NCBI RefSeq assembly: GCF_008124525.1
Contig: NZ_VNHJ01000001.1
Coordinates: forward strand, 248,001 to 312,000
Length of the DNA stretch: 64,000 nt
Reading direction: 5' to 3'
Source of the DNA: Oceanicella actignis
Lineage (GTDB): Bacteria > Pseudomonadota > Alphaproteobacteria > Rhodobacterales > Rhodobacteraceae
Both the position numbers and the translations under genes were made by a program. The notes below the pieces were generated by a model, which saw only the letters and a list, made by a program, of their open reading frames with translations, was not told the origin of the DNA and did no database searches. Positions 57,492-64,000 of the stretch are shown in pieces. The first letter of the stretch is position 1, and each line of letters begins with the position of its first letter.

Positions 57492-57815
57492 TCACTCCGG
57501 CACGGGGATGGACTGGCGCGTGAGGAGACCGGCCAGGTGGACATAGCCGTCCACCCACACCGCCAGCGCCAGGCTGCGATCCGTCGGGATGCCGGCGTCC
57601 GCCTCGGCAGCCGGGACGACGATGTCCACGCGCCCGGACGGTCCGTCGACCACCTGCGCGTGGGCGGCGAACGTGGCCAGCGCATCGGTGCTGCCCACCG
57701 GCCCGATGGCCATCTGGATGGACGCGCCGGACACGTCGATCGGCGCGCCGTCTTCATCGAGGACCGTCAGCCGCAGGAAGAGCGGCTCTCCGGCGTAGGA
57801 TCTGATTGAGACCAC
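57492..57815 (-). CDS. Small phage protein, baseplate (BppU-like) type
   Basis: A 107-residue beta-rich protein (GEPLFLRLTVLDEDGAPIDV ... LALAVWVDGYVHLAGL). The pattern resembles N-terminal domains of upper-baseplate proteins, but the match is only by eye. It has no membrane segment. The start is GTG 57815 with an AGGAGG site. It follows the esterase gene by 13 bases. Confidence 0.5.
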   Translation of the reverse strand: MVSIRSYAGEPLFLRLTVLDEDGAPIDVSGASIQMAIGPVGSTDALATFAAHAQVVDGPSGRVDIVVPAAEADAGIPTDRSLALAVWVDGYVHLAGLLTRQSIPVPE

Positions 57816-57828
57816 GCTTCCCTCCTTC

Positions 57829-59469
57829 TCATGCGGCGATCACCGATTCCGACTGGGTCACCGCGCGTTCGGTCCCGTTCTTCCGGCCCGTGACGAGCAG
57901 CGTGTATTCCTGCCCCGGCGTCAGCCCCGTGACGTCGATCTGCACGTCCGTGTTGGCCGTGACCGCCATCTGGCCCGCATCGACCGGCTCGAAGGCCGCG
58001 GTCTCGACGTCCTCGGGGCGCATGAAGCCGCGCGCGCCCGCATGCAGCGCCCAGCTCAGATCGCCCGTGAAGGCCGGCCGCACCGAGAACGACGCCGCCC
58101 CGCCCGCCGTCGAGACCAGCGCCAGGTCCGGCGCGAACTTGGCGTTCGCCCAGCGCCGCACCGTCGCCACCTCGCCCAGCTGGCCCGCGGCGTCCTCGAG
58201 CACGAAATGGCAGTCCTGCGTCACGTTCGACTGGAACACGCCCGAGCCCGACCACCAGACCGCCTCCTGATCCGCCGTCACGGCCTTGCGAAAGCCCGGC
58301 GCGGCGGCCGAGGCGTCGCGGATCGCGGCGGCGTCGGGAACGGGCGCGTCGGCGTCGGTGACCAGCGCGTGGATCGTGCCCGAGGCCGCCGGGGTGGCGG
58401 CGATGCGCATGTTCGTGCCCCCGTCGTCGATGAACAGCGGCGGCACATGAAACCACGGCCGCAGCCCGGCGAAGGGAAAGCCCGTCACCAGCCCGTCGCC
58501 CGGCCGCCCGTAGCTCTGGCGGAAATGGGCGAAGACCGCGTCGCCGATCGCCGCCTGCGCGGCCGCGTCGTAATGGATGCCGTCGCCCACCGTCTGCCAG
58601 GCGGGATCGCGCGCGATCACCGCCGCGTTCGGGATCGAGGCGGCCAGCGCGTGCAGGCGCGCATTGGCGGTCTGCTTGCGCGCGTCGAGCGCATCAAAGA
58701 TCTCGACGAAGACCGCCGGCGCCTCGACCCCCAGCGCGGCGCGGATCTGGCGCACCCAGTCGGCGAAGCGCACGTCCAGGCTCTCGGCCATCGAGGCGCC
58801 GCTCGGGTGCAGCGTGGTGCTGTCCTTCTCGCCGATGACGAAGATCAGCCCCTGGATCAGCACCGTCTTCGCCGCCGCGAGCGAGGTCAGCGTCTCGCCC
58901 GAGCTCTGGCGCAGCGCGGTCAGGATCAGGTCCTGCCCCGGCCCGCCCCAGCGGAAGTGATCGACCGAGCGCCCGCCCTCGGTCTGCTTGAGGATGTAGA
59001 GACTGGGCGCCGCGTCGTTGCGCCACGAGGCCGGCGCGCCGCCGCCCAGCACATGCCGCACGAGCCCGATCTCGGGCCCGAACGAGGCCGTGCCCTCGGG
59101 GATGCCGTTCGCGCCCGTGGTCCACACCTTGCCCGAGGTGCGCGGCGAGGCGTCCGTCGCCAGCCCCTGCGCCTCGAAGCGGCCGGCGGTCGCCCCCGCC
59201 CCGCGCGAGCTCAGCCGCCACCAGGGATGCACGGCGCGCTCGGCCGCGCTCAGGAACGCGACCGCCTGCGCCGGGTCCGCCTTGGCCGGGTCCTGCCGCC
59301 AGGGCGCGTAGCCCTCGGCGTTCGACTGGCCGAAGATCAGCCACAGCGCGACGGTGTTGTCTGGCCAGTCTGGCGTCGGCGCCGCCGGCGCACGCGCAAC
59401 GCGGAGATCAAGTCGCGTGATGCGGCGGCGCGCCTCACCTGTGAATGCGGGGCGAAACGTTCCCACCAT
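57829..59469 (-). CDS. SGNH/sialate-O-acetylesterase-type phage protein
   Basis: A 546-residue protein. An N-terminal stretch is followed by an SGNH esterase domain: block I is IFGQSNAEG (nucleophile Ser49) and the Asp/His end is VGDGIHYD. The C-terminal half is beta-rich. Such enzymes remove acetyl groups from surface sugars, so a virion-borne role in loosening host polysaccharide is likely (inference). The start at 59469 shares a base with the preceding small gene stop (TGATG). It is in the lysis/envelope group between DUF2460 and DUF2163. Confidence 0.75.
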   Translation of the reverse strand: MVGTFRPAFTGEARRRITRLDLRVARAPAAPTPDWPDNTVALWLIFGQSNAEGYAPWRQDPAKADPAQAVAFLSAAERAVHPWWRLSSRGAGATAGRFEAQGLATDASPRTSGKVWTTGANGIPEGTASFGPEIGLVRHVLGGGAPASWRNDAAPSLYILKQTEGGRSVDHFRWGGPGQDLILTALRQSSGETLTSLAAAKTVLIQGLIFVIGEKDSTTLHPSGASMAESLDVRFADWVRQIRAALGVEAPAVFVEIFDALDARKQTANARLHALAASIPNAAVIARDPAWQTVGDGIHYDAAAQAAIGDAVFAHFRQSYGRPGDGLVTGFPFAGLRPWFHVPPLFIDDGGTNMRIAATPAASGTIHALVTDADAPVPDAAAIRDASAAAPGFRKAVTADQEAVWWSGSGVFQSNVTQDCHFVLEDAAGQLGEVATVRRWANAKFAPDLALVSTAGGAASFSVRPAFTGDLSWALHAGARGFMRPEDVETAAFEPVDAGQMAVTANTDVQIDVTGLTPGQEYTLLVTGRKNGTERAVTQSESVIAA

Positions 59470-59567
59470 CAATCTCCGCGCCTCCCACGCGAGGCGGCGA
59501 CGCTCAGGGCCACGATCAGCATCCCGAGCGCGCCACCAGCCATGAACCCGGAGATGAAATCAAGCAT
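59469..59567 (-). CDS. 32-residue single-helix membrane protein
   Basis: A very short open frame: MLDFISGFMAGGALGMLIVA, then a short basic tail. It overlaps the stop of the preceding holin-like gene by 8 bases and the start of the esterase gene by 1 base, which suggests coupled translation. Size and position fit a small lysis-module membrane peptide. It was found by reading the sequence; support is positional. Confidence 0.5.
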   Translation of the reverse strand: MLDFISGFMAGGALGMLIVALSVAASRGRRGD

Positions 59568-59790
59568 CGCCCCGGAACCCCCGCTCCAGACGGTCGCGGA
59601 CGCCGATGAGGCCGAGACCGAGGAAGATCAGGCCCGCCGGAGACGCGTCGCCGGAACCGGCGAACAGCGCCAGCAGCCGGCCGAGCTCGCCAACGGGTTC
59701 GGACGCGGGCGCGGCCAGCGCCGCAACGCCGGTGGTCGTCGCCAGTACGCCTGACCACCATGTGAGCGACCGCGGGCGGATGTAGCGCAT
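59560..59790 (-). CDS. Small holin-like membrane protein
   Basis: A 76-residue protein with two hydrophobic segments (about 10-28 and 37-62) and charged ends. It follows the endolysin gene directly, as holins do. Its ribosome site is GGAGGTGATCC immediately before the ATG, a complete match to the 16S 3' end and thus unusually strong. No specific holin family is recognised. Confidence 0.55.
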   Translation of the reverse strand: MRYIRPRSLTWWSGVLATTTGVAALAAPASEPVGELGRLLALFAGSGDASPAGLIFLGLGLIGVRDRLERGFRGDA

Positions 59791-59793
59791 GGA

Positions 59794-60423
59794 TCACCTC
59801 CGAAGCAGTTTGCGGATCAGTTCGAGCGCGCGCGCGAGCCACAAGCCAAGCCGCATATCCGGCCCCCGCGCCGGCAGAAGTGCGCGCGCCTCGCCTGCCG
59901 TCAGGCGGCGGACAGGTTCCGACCAGCGGATCTCGCCCGTCCCGTCCACAGCCCACACAGGGATCGGTCCGCCGGGGTATCTGCCCGTCACGAACAGGCA
60001 GACCTCCGCCTCGCGGCGCGGAATGATCGACGCCGGCCGCCGCCAATTCATGAATGCGGCCGCGGCCCCGGCCTTGTCGCCCTCGTTCAGGCGCCGCGTC
60101 AGCTCGGCCCGCGCTATGCCGCCCGTGTTGAAGTGGAACGACACCAGCGCGTCGAATTCGTGCTGTTCAAGCTGCGCGGTAACGGCGCGCGAGACGTCGG
60201 CCTCGTAGCGGGCAAGGTCGTTGCGAAACACCCGGAACGCCTCGCGGATCCCGGCCTCCAGATCCTCCGGCATCCCGCGGGGCATGGTCGCCGGATCGGG
60301 CGGACCGGCAGCTGCGGTGTGACCGATGCCGAACGTCCAGACGCCGGCGGCGTCGAGATACGGCGCGGGGACGACGCCCTCGAAGCGCGCGATCGCCAGC
60401 ATGCCGTCAGCCGAGACCTTCAT
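59794..60423 (-). CDS. GH24-type endolysin (T4-lysozyme-like muramidase)
   Basis: A 209-residue enzyme with the T4-type catalytic triad Glu15, Asp24 and Thr30 (RFEGVVPAPYLDAAGVWT), spacing E-x8-D-x5-T, and the EFDALVSFHFNTG segment. It cuts the glycan strands of peptidoglycan. There is no cleavable signal; a C-terminal amphipathic helix (about 190-209) is present. RBS GGAGGAAG; the start overlaps the upstream coiled-coil gene by 4 bases. Confidence 0.9.
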   Translation of the reverse strand: MKVSADGMLAIARFEGVVPAPYLDAAGVWTFGIGHTAAAGPPDPATMPRGMPEDLEAGIREAFRVFRNDLARYEADVSRAVTAQLEQHEFDALVSFHFNTGGIARAELTRRLNEGDKAGAAAAFMNWRRPASIIPRREAEVCLFVTGRYPGGPIPVWAVDGTGEIRWSEPVRRLTAGEARALLPARGPDMRLGLWLARALELIRKLLRR

Positions 60424-60767
60424 CGCGACTTCCTCCCCTCGATGACGGCCAGACGCTCGGACATGCGGTGCAGCGTGCTCACGCCGTCCCCGACGTTGCG
60501 CCGCAATGCCTCGATCTCGGCCCGCATCATGCGCGTCTCGGCCAGGGTCTCCTCGGCTGCGCGCCGCAGCTTGATGACCTCGGCGTTGGTCACGTGCCAT
60601 TGGTCCAGGTTCTCGCGCAGCTGCCCCACGCCCGTCGCCGCCAGCTCCAGCATGCGCGACTTCCGCTGCAGCCATTCGGTCAGCGGTTGCCGATAGATGA
60701 TCAGGCCGACGACGATCAGCCCGTAGATCACGATCGGCTCGCGCAGCAGTTCAATGTCGAGCGGCAT
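60420..60767 (-). CDS. Anchored coiled-coil protein in the lysis group
   Basis: A 115-residue protein with one N-terminal membrane helix (about 12-27, PIVIYGLIVVGLIIY) and a long coiled coil (about 70-110). This is the shape of an i-spanin or a holin regulator. It overlaps the endolysin start by 4 bases and the preceding holin-like gene by 17. A second, shorter Rz-like protein is found downstream, so the two roles are not resolved. Confidence 0.55.
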   Translation of the reverse strand: MPLDIELLREPIVIYGLIVVGLIIYRQPLTEWLQRKSRMLELAATGVGQLRENLDQWHVTNAEVIKLRRAAEETLAETRMMRAEIEALRRNVGDGVSTLHRMSERLAVIEGRKSR

Positions 60768-61170
60768 AGGGTCCCCCACGCTTGAGCACCGCGACGGCGT
60801 CGATCGCCGTCCCGACGAGGATGGAAACGCACGCAGCCGTCGCCCCGGAGTAGATCGCCCATGTGCTGCCGGACGTGCCGAAGGCGGCGAACGCAAGCTG
60901 GCCGGACACGCTGGCGATCCCGGCCAGGCCGGCCGCCCTCACGACCGGCGAGTAGCGCCACATGCCGTTCACGCGGCATCCGATGGCGAGCAAGATGCTG
61001 GACAGGATGCAGATGATCCCGCGCCAGCGGGCCGTCTCGTAGTCCAGCCCGGCCCAGCTCAGGCCGGGGTCGTTCGGCCAGATCGAGACCGCGGCTCCCC
61101 AGTAGAGCGCGACCATTCCGATCACGATCTCGCCGGCGCGCGGATGCGGGCTTCGCACTTGTCCGGTCAT
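60751..61170 (-). CDS. Holin-like membrane protein (about four helices)
   Basis: A 139-residue hydrophobic protein with about four membrane segments and a basic end (VAVLKRGGPYAARH). Position directly before the coiled-coil and endolysin genes suggests a holin or phage-membrane protein. The start overlaps the DUF2460 stop by 4 bases (ATGA). Confidence 0.5.
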   Translation of the reverse strand: MTGQVRSPHPRAGEIVIGMVALYWGAAVSIWPNDPGLSWAGLDYETARWRGIICILSSILLAIGCRVNGMWRYSPVVRAAGLAGIASVSGQLAFAAFGTSGSTWAIYSGATAACVSILVGTAIDAVAVLKRGGPYAARH

Positions 61171-61793
61171 CTGCGCACCTCGATCAAGGGGATCGACGCG
61201 ATGGACCCGAGCCGCTCGATGTCGAGCGTGACGTCGAGCGCGTCGGTGTCGAAGCGGACGGGAACGTCGAATTCGAAGCCGGCGGTGATGGCGGCGCCGG
61301 AAGGCGGGGCGGCGTCGAAGGTCACGAGGCCGGTGGCGACGTCGACGGACCAGCCGGCGGCCTGCTCGACGCCGTCGAGCGCGACGGTCACGCTGCCCGC
61401 GACCGGCTTGGAGATGGTCCGCGTCCAGCTCTGCGCCCCCGAGGCGTAGACCTTCGCCAGCTGGAACGACGTCGTCGCGCCGTCCCCGGTTCCGATCACC
61501 TGGTCGGTCGGCGACGGCGCCTGCGAAGGCAGACATGACTTGTAGTCGGCCCAGTCCTTGAAGCGGAAACCGTAGAGCCGCCCGTTCCGCGCCTCGAAGA
61601 AGGCGACAACCGCCGCCAGATCGTCGGCGCTGCGGATCCCGTAGGCGACGTCGTAGCGCCGCCGGCTGTTCGCCCAGCTGGCGTTTCGCTCCTCGTCGCC
61701 GGAGGCGAGCTCGACGATCTGCGTCTTGCGTTCGGGCCCGCCGCGCGCGCCTCGGCTGATGTCCACTGGGAACCGGACCTCGTGAAACGCCAT
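61167..61793 (-). CDS. DUF2460 phage tail protein (GTA gp12-like)
   Basis: A 208-residue protein matching DUF2460: AFHEVRFPVDISRGARGGPE, FEARNGRLYGFRFKDWADYK and a C-terminal VRFDTDALDVTLDIE. It is a distal tail protein. The start at 61793 overlaps the tape-measure stop; a GTG at 61796 is equally possible. The site GGAGGGGG precedes it. Confidence 0.92.
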   Translation of the reverse strand: MAFHEVRFPVDISRGARGGPERKTQIVELASGDEERNASWANSRRRYDVAYGIRSADDLAAVVAFFEARNGRLYGFRFKDWADYKSCLPSQAPSPTDQVIGTGDGATTSFQLAKVYASGAQSWTRTISKPVAGSVTVALDGVEQAAGWSVDVATGLVTFDAAPPSGAAITAGFEFDVPVRFDTDALDVTLDIERLGSIASIPLIEVRR

Positions 61794-64000
61794 CACAGCC
61801 CCCTCCGCCCGAGAGAAACGGCGCGCGCGATGTCCGCGGCGACCTGGGCCCGCGATTGGCGGAAGCTTTCCACATCGCGCGCCATGATGGTGACGTTGAC
61901 ACCGCCTCCGCCGGCTGCGTAGGCCCGCGCCTCGCGGCGCGACAGGACCAGCTCGCCACGCTGCAGGATCGCGGGCACTTCGTCAGACCGCAGCCCGGCC
62001 CAGCCGCCGCCGTGCATGCGCGGCGCCCCGGCAAAGACCATCGCGGGCACGGTCCGGGACGGTGCGGCGCCGCCGACCACGCCGCCGGCATGGAAAATCG
62101 AGGCGGACGTGCCGCCGCCGAAGGCAGACCCAAGGGCCTTGGCGACACGCTCAAGCAGGATCTTGCGCAGCGCGATCCTCGAGAGATCGGCGATGATGGA
62201 CGAGGCCAGGCTGCGGAAGTCCAGCTTGCCGGTCCGAACGAAGTTCGCCACGGCGTTTTCCGCCGAATTGAAAGCGCCGACGATGGCGTCGCCGATCTGA
62301 CCGCCGACATCCGAAGCCTTCTGGGCGTAGGCGTCGAGCGCATCGGTCACGGCCTGCCATCCCGTCGCCGAGTTCTCCTGCGCGGCGCGCGTGGCATCAT
62401 CGATGGCCTGCCGGACGCGGGCGAGCACGTCTGCGGCCGCTTCCTTGCTGACGATGCCGTTCTTGACCGCTTCGTTCGCCACACGTTCCGCATCCGCGTA
62501 GCGCTTCTGCGCCGCGTAGGCGTCGTCCACGCTGGCGCGCAGCCGCTCGAACGCGGCGCGGGCCCTGTCCGTGTCGTCCTGCGCACGCCCGCCTGGGCGT
62601 CGCGCGCGCGTCCTGCTCTCCGCGGCCAGGGCCTGCCGGTTGCGCGCCTCCGCCTGCGCCGCCGCCACGGTCTCGGCGAGGCGCTTGTCGATCTCGGAGC
62701 GCAGGATCGGATCGAACCCGGAGTAGTCGCCGACGCGCGCCTTGAAGCGCAGGGCCGCCAGCTCGCCGGCCAGCGCCACGGGGTCGTCCTTGTACTGGCG
62801 GCGAAGCTCGCTCTCCTTCGCGGCGCTGGCGGCGGCTGCGGCGGCGTTCTCGGCAGCCCGCGAGGCGCGCTCCATTTGGCTGGCGAGCGCCGCGGCCTGA
62901 TCCGCCGCCGCGGCGAGGCCGCCCGCGATGTCTTCGTCGGCTATGCCGCGCGCGGCGTCCCAGGCCTCCATCAGCGCCTGCTTGAGGTCCTCGCTGATGC
63001 GCATCTCGTCCACGCGGGCGGCGAAGGCTGCGCGCGCCTGCTCGACGCGCAGACGTTCGACCTCGACGCTGTCCTCGCCAAAGGCCTTGATCGCGGCGCG
63101 GATCGCGGCCTCGTCACCGAGCGCCGCCAGCAATGCCTCCGCCTCTTGCCGCGCCTTCTCGGCCGATCGCGCGTGACCATCCGTCGCGACTTTGATCTTG
63201 ACGGTCTCGACGGCCATCTCCTTTGCTGCCCGCGCCGCTTCGCGCGTGGCGGCGGGCAGATCCTTCGCCCGCGCCAGAACCCCGTCGAACGCGTCGTTGA
63301 TCTCGCTGACGGCCGCCGCGACGTCCTCTGGCCCCGCCGCCGCGCCCAGCTGGTCGAGCGCCTCCGCCAGAGCCCTGGCCTCTTGCTCCGTCAGGCCAAA
63401 ATCCTCGCGCAGGTTGGCGAGGATACGTCGGCGCACCCTTGCCTGGTCATCCGGGTGCTCGCCAAGCCTCAGCGCATTGTCCAGAGACTGCAGCTGCCGG
63501 ACGTATCCGGTCAGGTCGCCCAGCTCGTCCCGCATCGCCTCCGCCGCGTCGGCGATCTTGTTCGTGGCGTCGAGCAAGGCGAGGTCAGCCAGCGCCGCAT
63601 AAAGCTCGCGCACCTGCGCGGCCGAGTCGCCGAAATCGATCCGCAGCTCCGCAAGAGGCGAGAGGGACAGCTCGCGAAGCTTCTCGAAATCGCGGACGCT
63701 GCGGGAAAGATCGTCGATCTCGTCGGCCAGGGACCGCGCCTCGTCGCTGGCCGAGGTCAGCCATTGCACGAGCGCCGCGCCCGCGGCGATGGAGCCGAGC
63801 GTGACGAGGTTCAGAGGCGACAGCATGGACAGGAACGCCTGGCCCAGCGCCTGCACAGCCCCGCGCGCGCCCATCGGGCCCAGAACCTGCGTGATCTGCG
63901 TGCCCTGCTGGATCGCGAGAAGAAGCGGGCTCTGCCCGGCCACCAGCATCTGCCCGATGTCGTTGAACTGGGCCGTCAGGTTCGCGACGGATCCCGCGGC
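61793..64000 (-). CDS. Tail tape measure protein, N-terminal part outside the window
   Basis: At least 735 residues; the reading frame is open to the right edge, so the true start is beyond 64000. Visible: GSVANLTAQFNDIGQMLVAG close to the edge, a hydrophobic segment near LVTLGSIAAGAALVQWL, a long Ala-rich coiled coil and the C-terminal IADLSRIALRKILLERV. This is the lambda-type tape measure that sets tail length and helps DNA entry. The last residues overlap the DUF2460 gene. Confidence 0.88.
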   Translation of the reverse strand, partial: AAGSVANLTAQFNDIGQMLVAGQSPLLLAIQQGTQITQVLGPMGARGAVQALGQAFLSMLSPLNLVTLGSIAAGAALVQWLTSASDEARSLADEIDDLSRSVRDFEKLRELSLSPLAELRIDFGDSAAQVRELYAALADLALLDATNKIADAAEAMRDELGDLTGYVRQLQSLDNALRLGEHPDDQARVRRRILANLREDFGLTEQEARALAEALDQLGAAAGPEDVAAAVSEINDAFDGVLARAKDLPAATREAARAAKEMAVETVKIKVATDGHARSAEKARQEAEALLAALGDEAAIRAAIKAFGEDSVEVERLRVEQARAAFAARVDEMRISEDLKQALMEAWDAARGIADEDIAGGLAAAADQAAALASQMERASRAAENAAAAAASAAKESELRRQYKDDPVALAGELAALRFKARVGDYSGFDPILRSEIDKRLAETVAAAQAEARNRQALAAESRTRARRPGGRAQDDTDRARAAFERLRASVDDAYAAQKRYADAERVANEAVKNGIVSKEAAADVLARVRQAIDDATRAAQENSATGWQAVTDALDAYAQKASDVGGQIGDAIVGAFNSAENAVANFVRTGKLDFRSLASSIIADLSRIALRKILLERVAKALGSAFGGGTSASIFHAGGVVGGAAPSRTVPAMVFAGAPRMHGGGWAGLRSDEVPAILQRGELVLSRREARAYAAGGGGVNVTIMARDVESFRQSRAQVAADIARAVSLGRRGL

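Larger units (their letters stand above)
49659..64000 (-). mobile_element. Prophage, tail and lysis part (continues beyond the window)
   Basis: From the split tRNA to the window edge all genes are on the minus strand, many overlap by 1-4 bases, and they encode tail, lysis and fibre proteins. No integrase, capsid or terminase is seen; they should lie past 64000. The tail-tip genes belong to the type shared with gene transfer agents, but the lysis genes and tRNA target argue for a true (pro)phage. Base composition falls locally in the fibre gene and the hub insertion. Confidence 0.85.

Overview
The window is a very GC-rich bacterial chromosome segment. Several things point to an alphaproteobacterium, most likely a Rhodobacterales member: a DUF1476-type F1-ATPase zeta subunit, ZapA followed by a 6S-like RNA, monothiol Grx and BolA side by side, a class I DhnA-type aldolase with tkt-gap-pgk, and phage tail genes of the DUF2460/DUF2163/NlpC/gp15 kind known from gene transfer agents. 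The order is an inference; no species is named.

Layout. 1-1441: the end of a SulP/STAS protein, a tandem universal stress protein and a DksA/TraR-like zinc protein. 1629-3385: a minimal merF-merA mercury operon behind a MerR-type operator, with no regulator gene. 3454-7156 (minus): TRAP transporter dctP-dctQ-dctM coupled to an isocitrate-lyase/PEP-mutase superfamily enzyme. 7265-8216: a tandem CDGSH protein and a Crp/Fnr regulator. 8264-19087: respiratory nitrate reduction, with Fnr-family boxes, two narK transporters, narGHJI and a parvulin isomerase. 19148-24905 (minus): tkt-gap-pgk-fba. 25208-26984: a DUF4164-like coiled-coil protein, ZapA with a long tail, and a probable 6S RNA. 27079-33386: grxD, bolA, purL, an EamA transporter, purQ, purS and purC. 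33560-35459: ATPase zeta subunit, a small membrane protein and purB. 35786-41526 (minus): yejABEF. 41758-44447: a LuxR-type regulator, a membrane cytochrome c, prephenate dehydratase and a small protein. 44575-49519: nudC, SRP RNA, dnaX, ybaB and a phosphatase.

49615-64000 is the end of a prophage. Its left boundary is a tRNA-Cys split at the anticodon loop: only the 3' half remains here. All prophage genes run on the minus strand. Read in transcription order they are: tail tape measure (cut by the window edge), DUF2460 protein, a lysis and envelope group (two holin-like proteins, two anchored coiled-coil proteins, GH24 endolysin, a tiny membrane protein, an SGNH/sialate-type esterase, a small baseplate-like protein and an out-of-frame nested lipoprotein spanin), DUF2163 protein, NlpC/P60 peptidase, a 1492-residue tail-tip hub with an inserted domain, a DUF2793 protein and a fibre-like protein. 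In GTA-type clusters the DUF2460 and DUF2163 genes are adjacent; here about 4 kb separates them.

How it fits together: the nar region is a complete anaerobic nitrate uptake and respiration unit with Fnr-family sites. The central-metabolism and purine genes are core. The tail/lysis block is the main accessory element and the most unusual part of the window.
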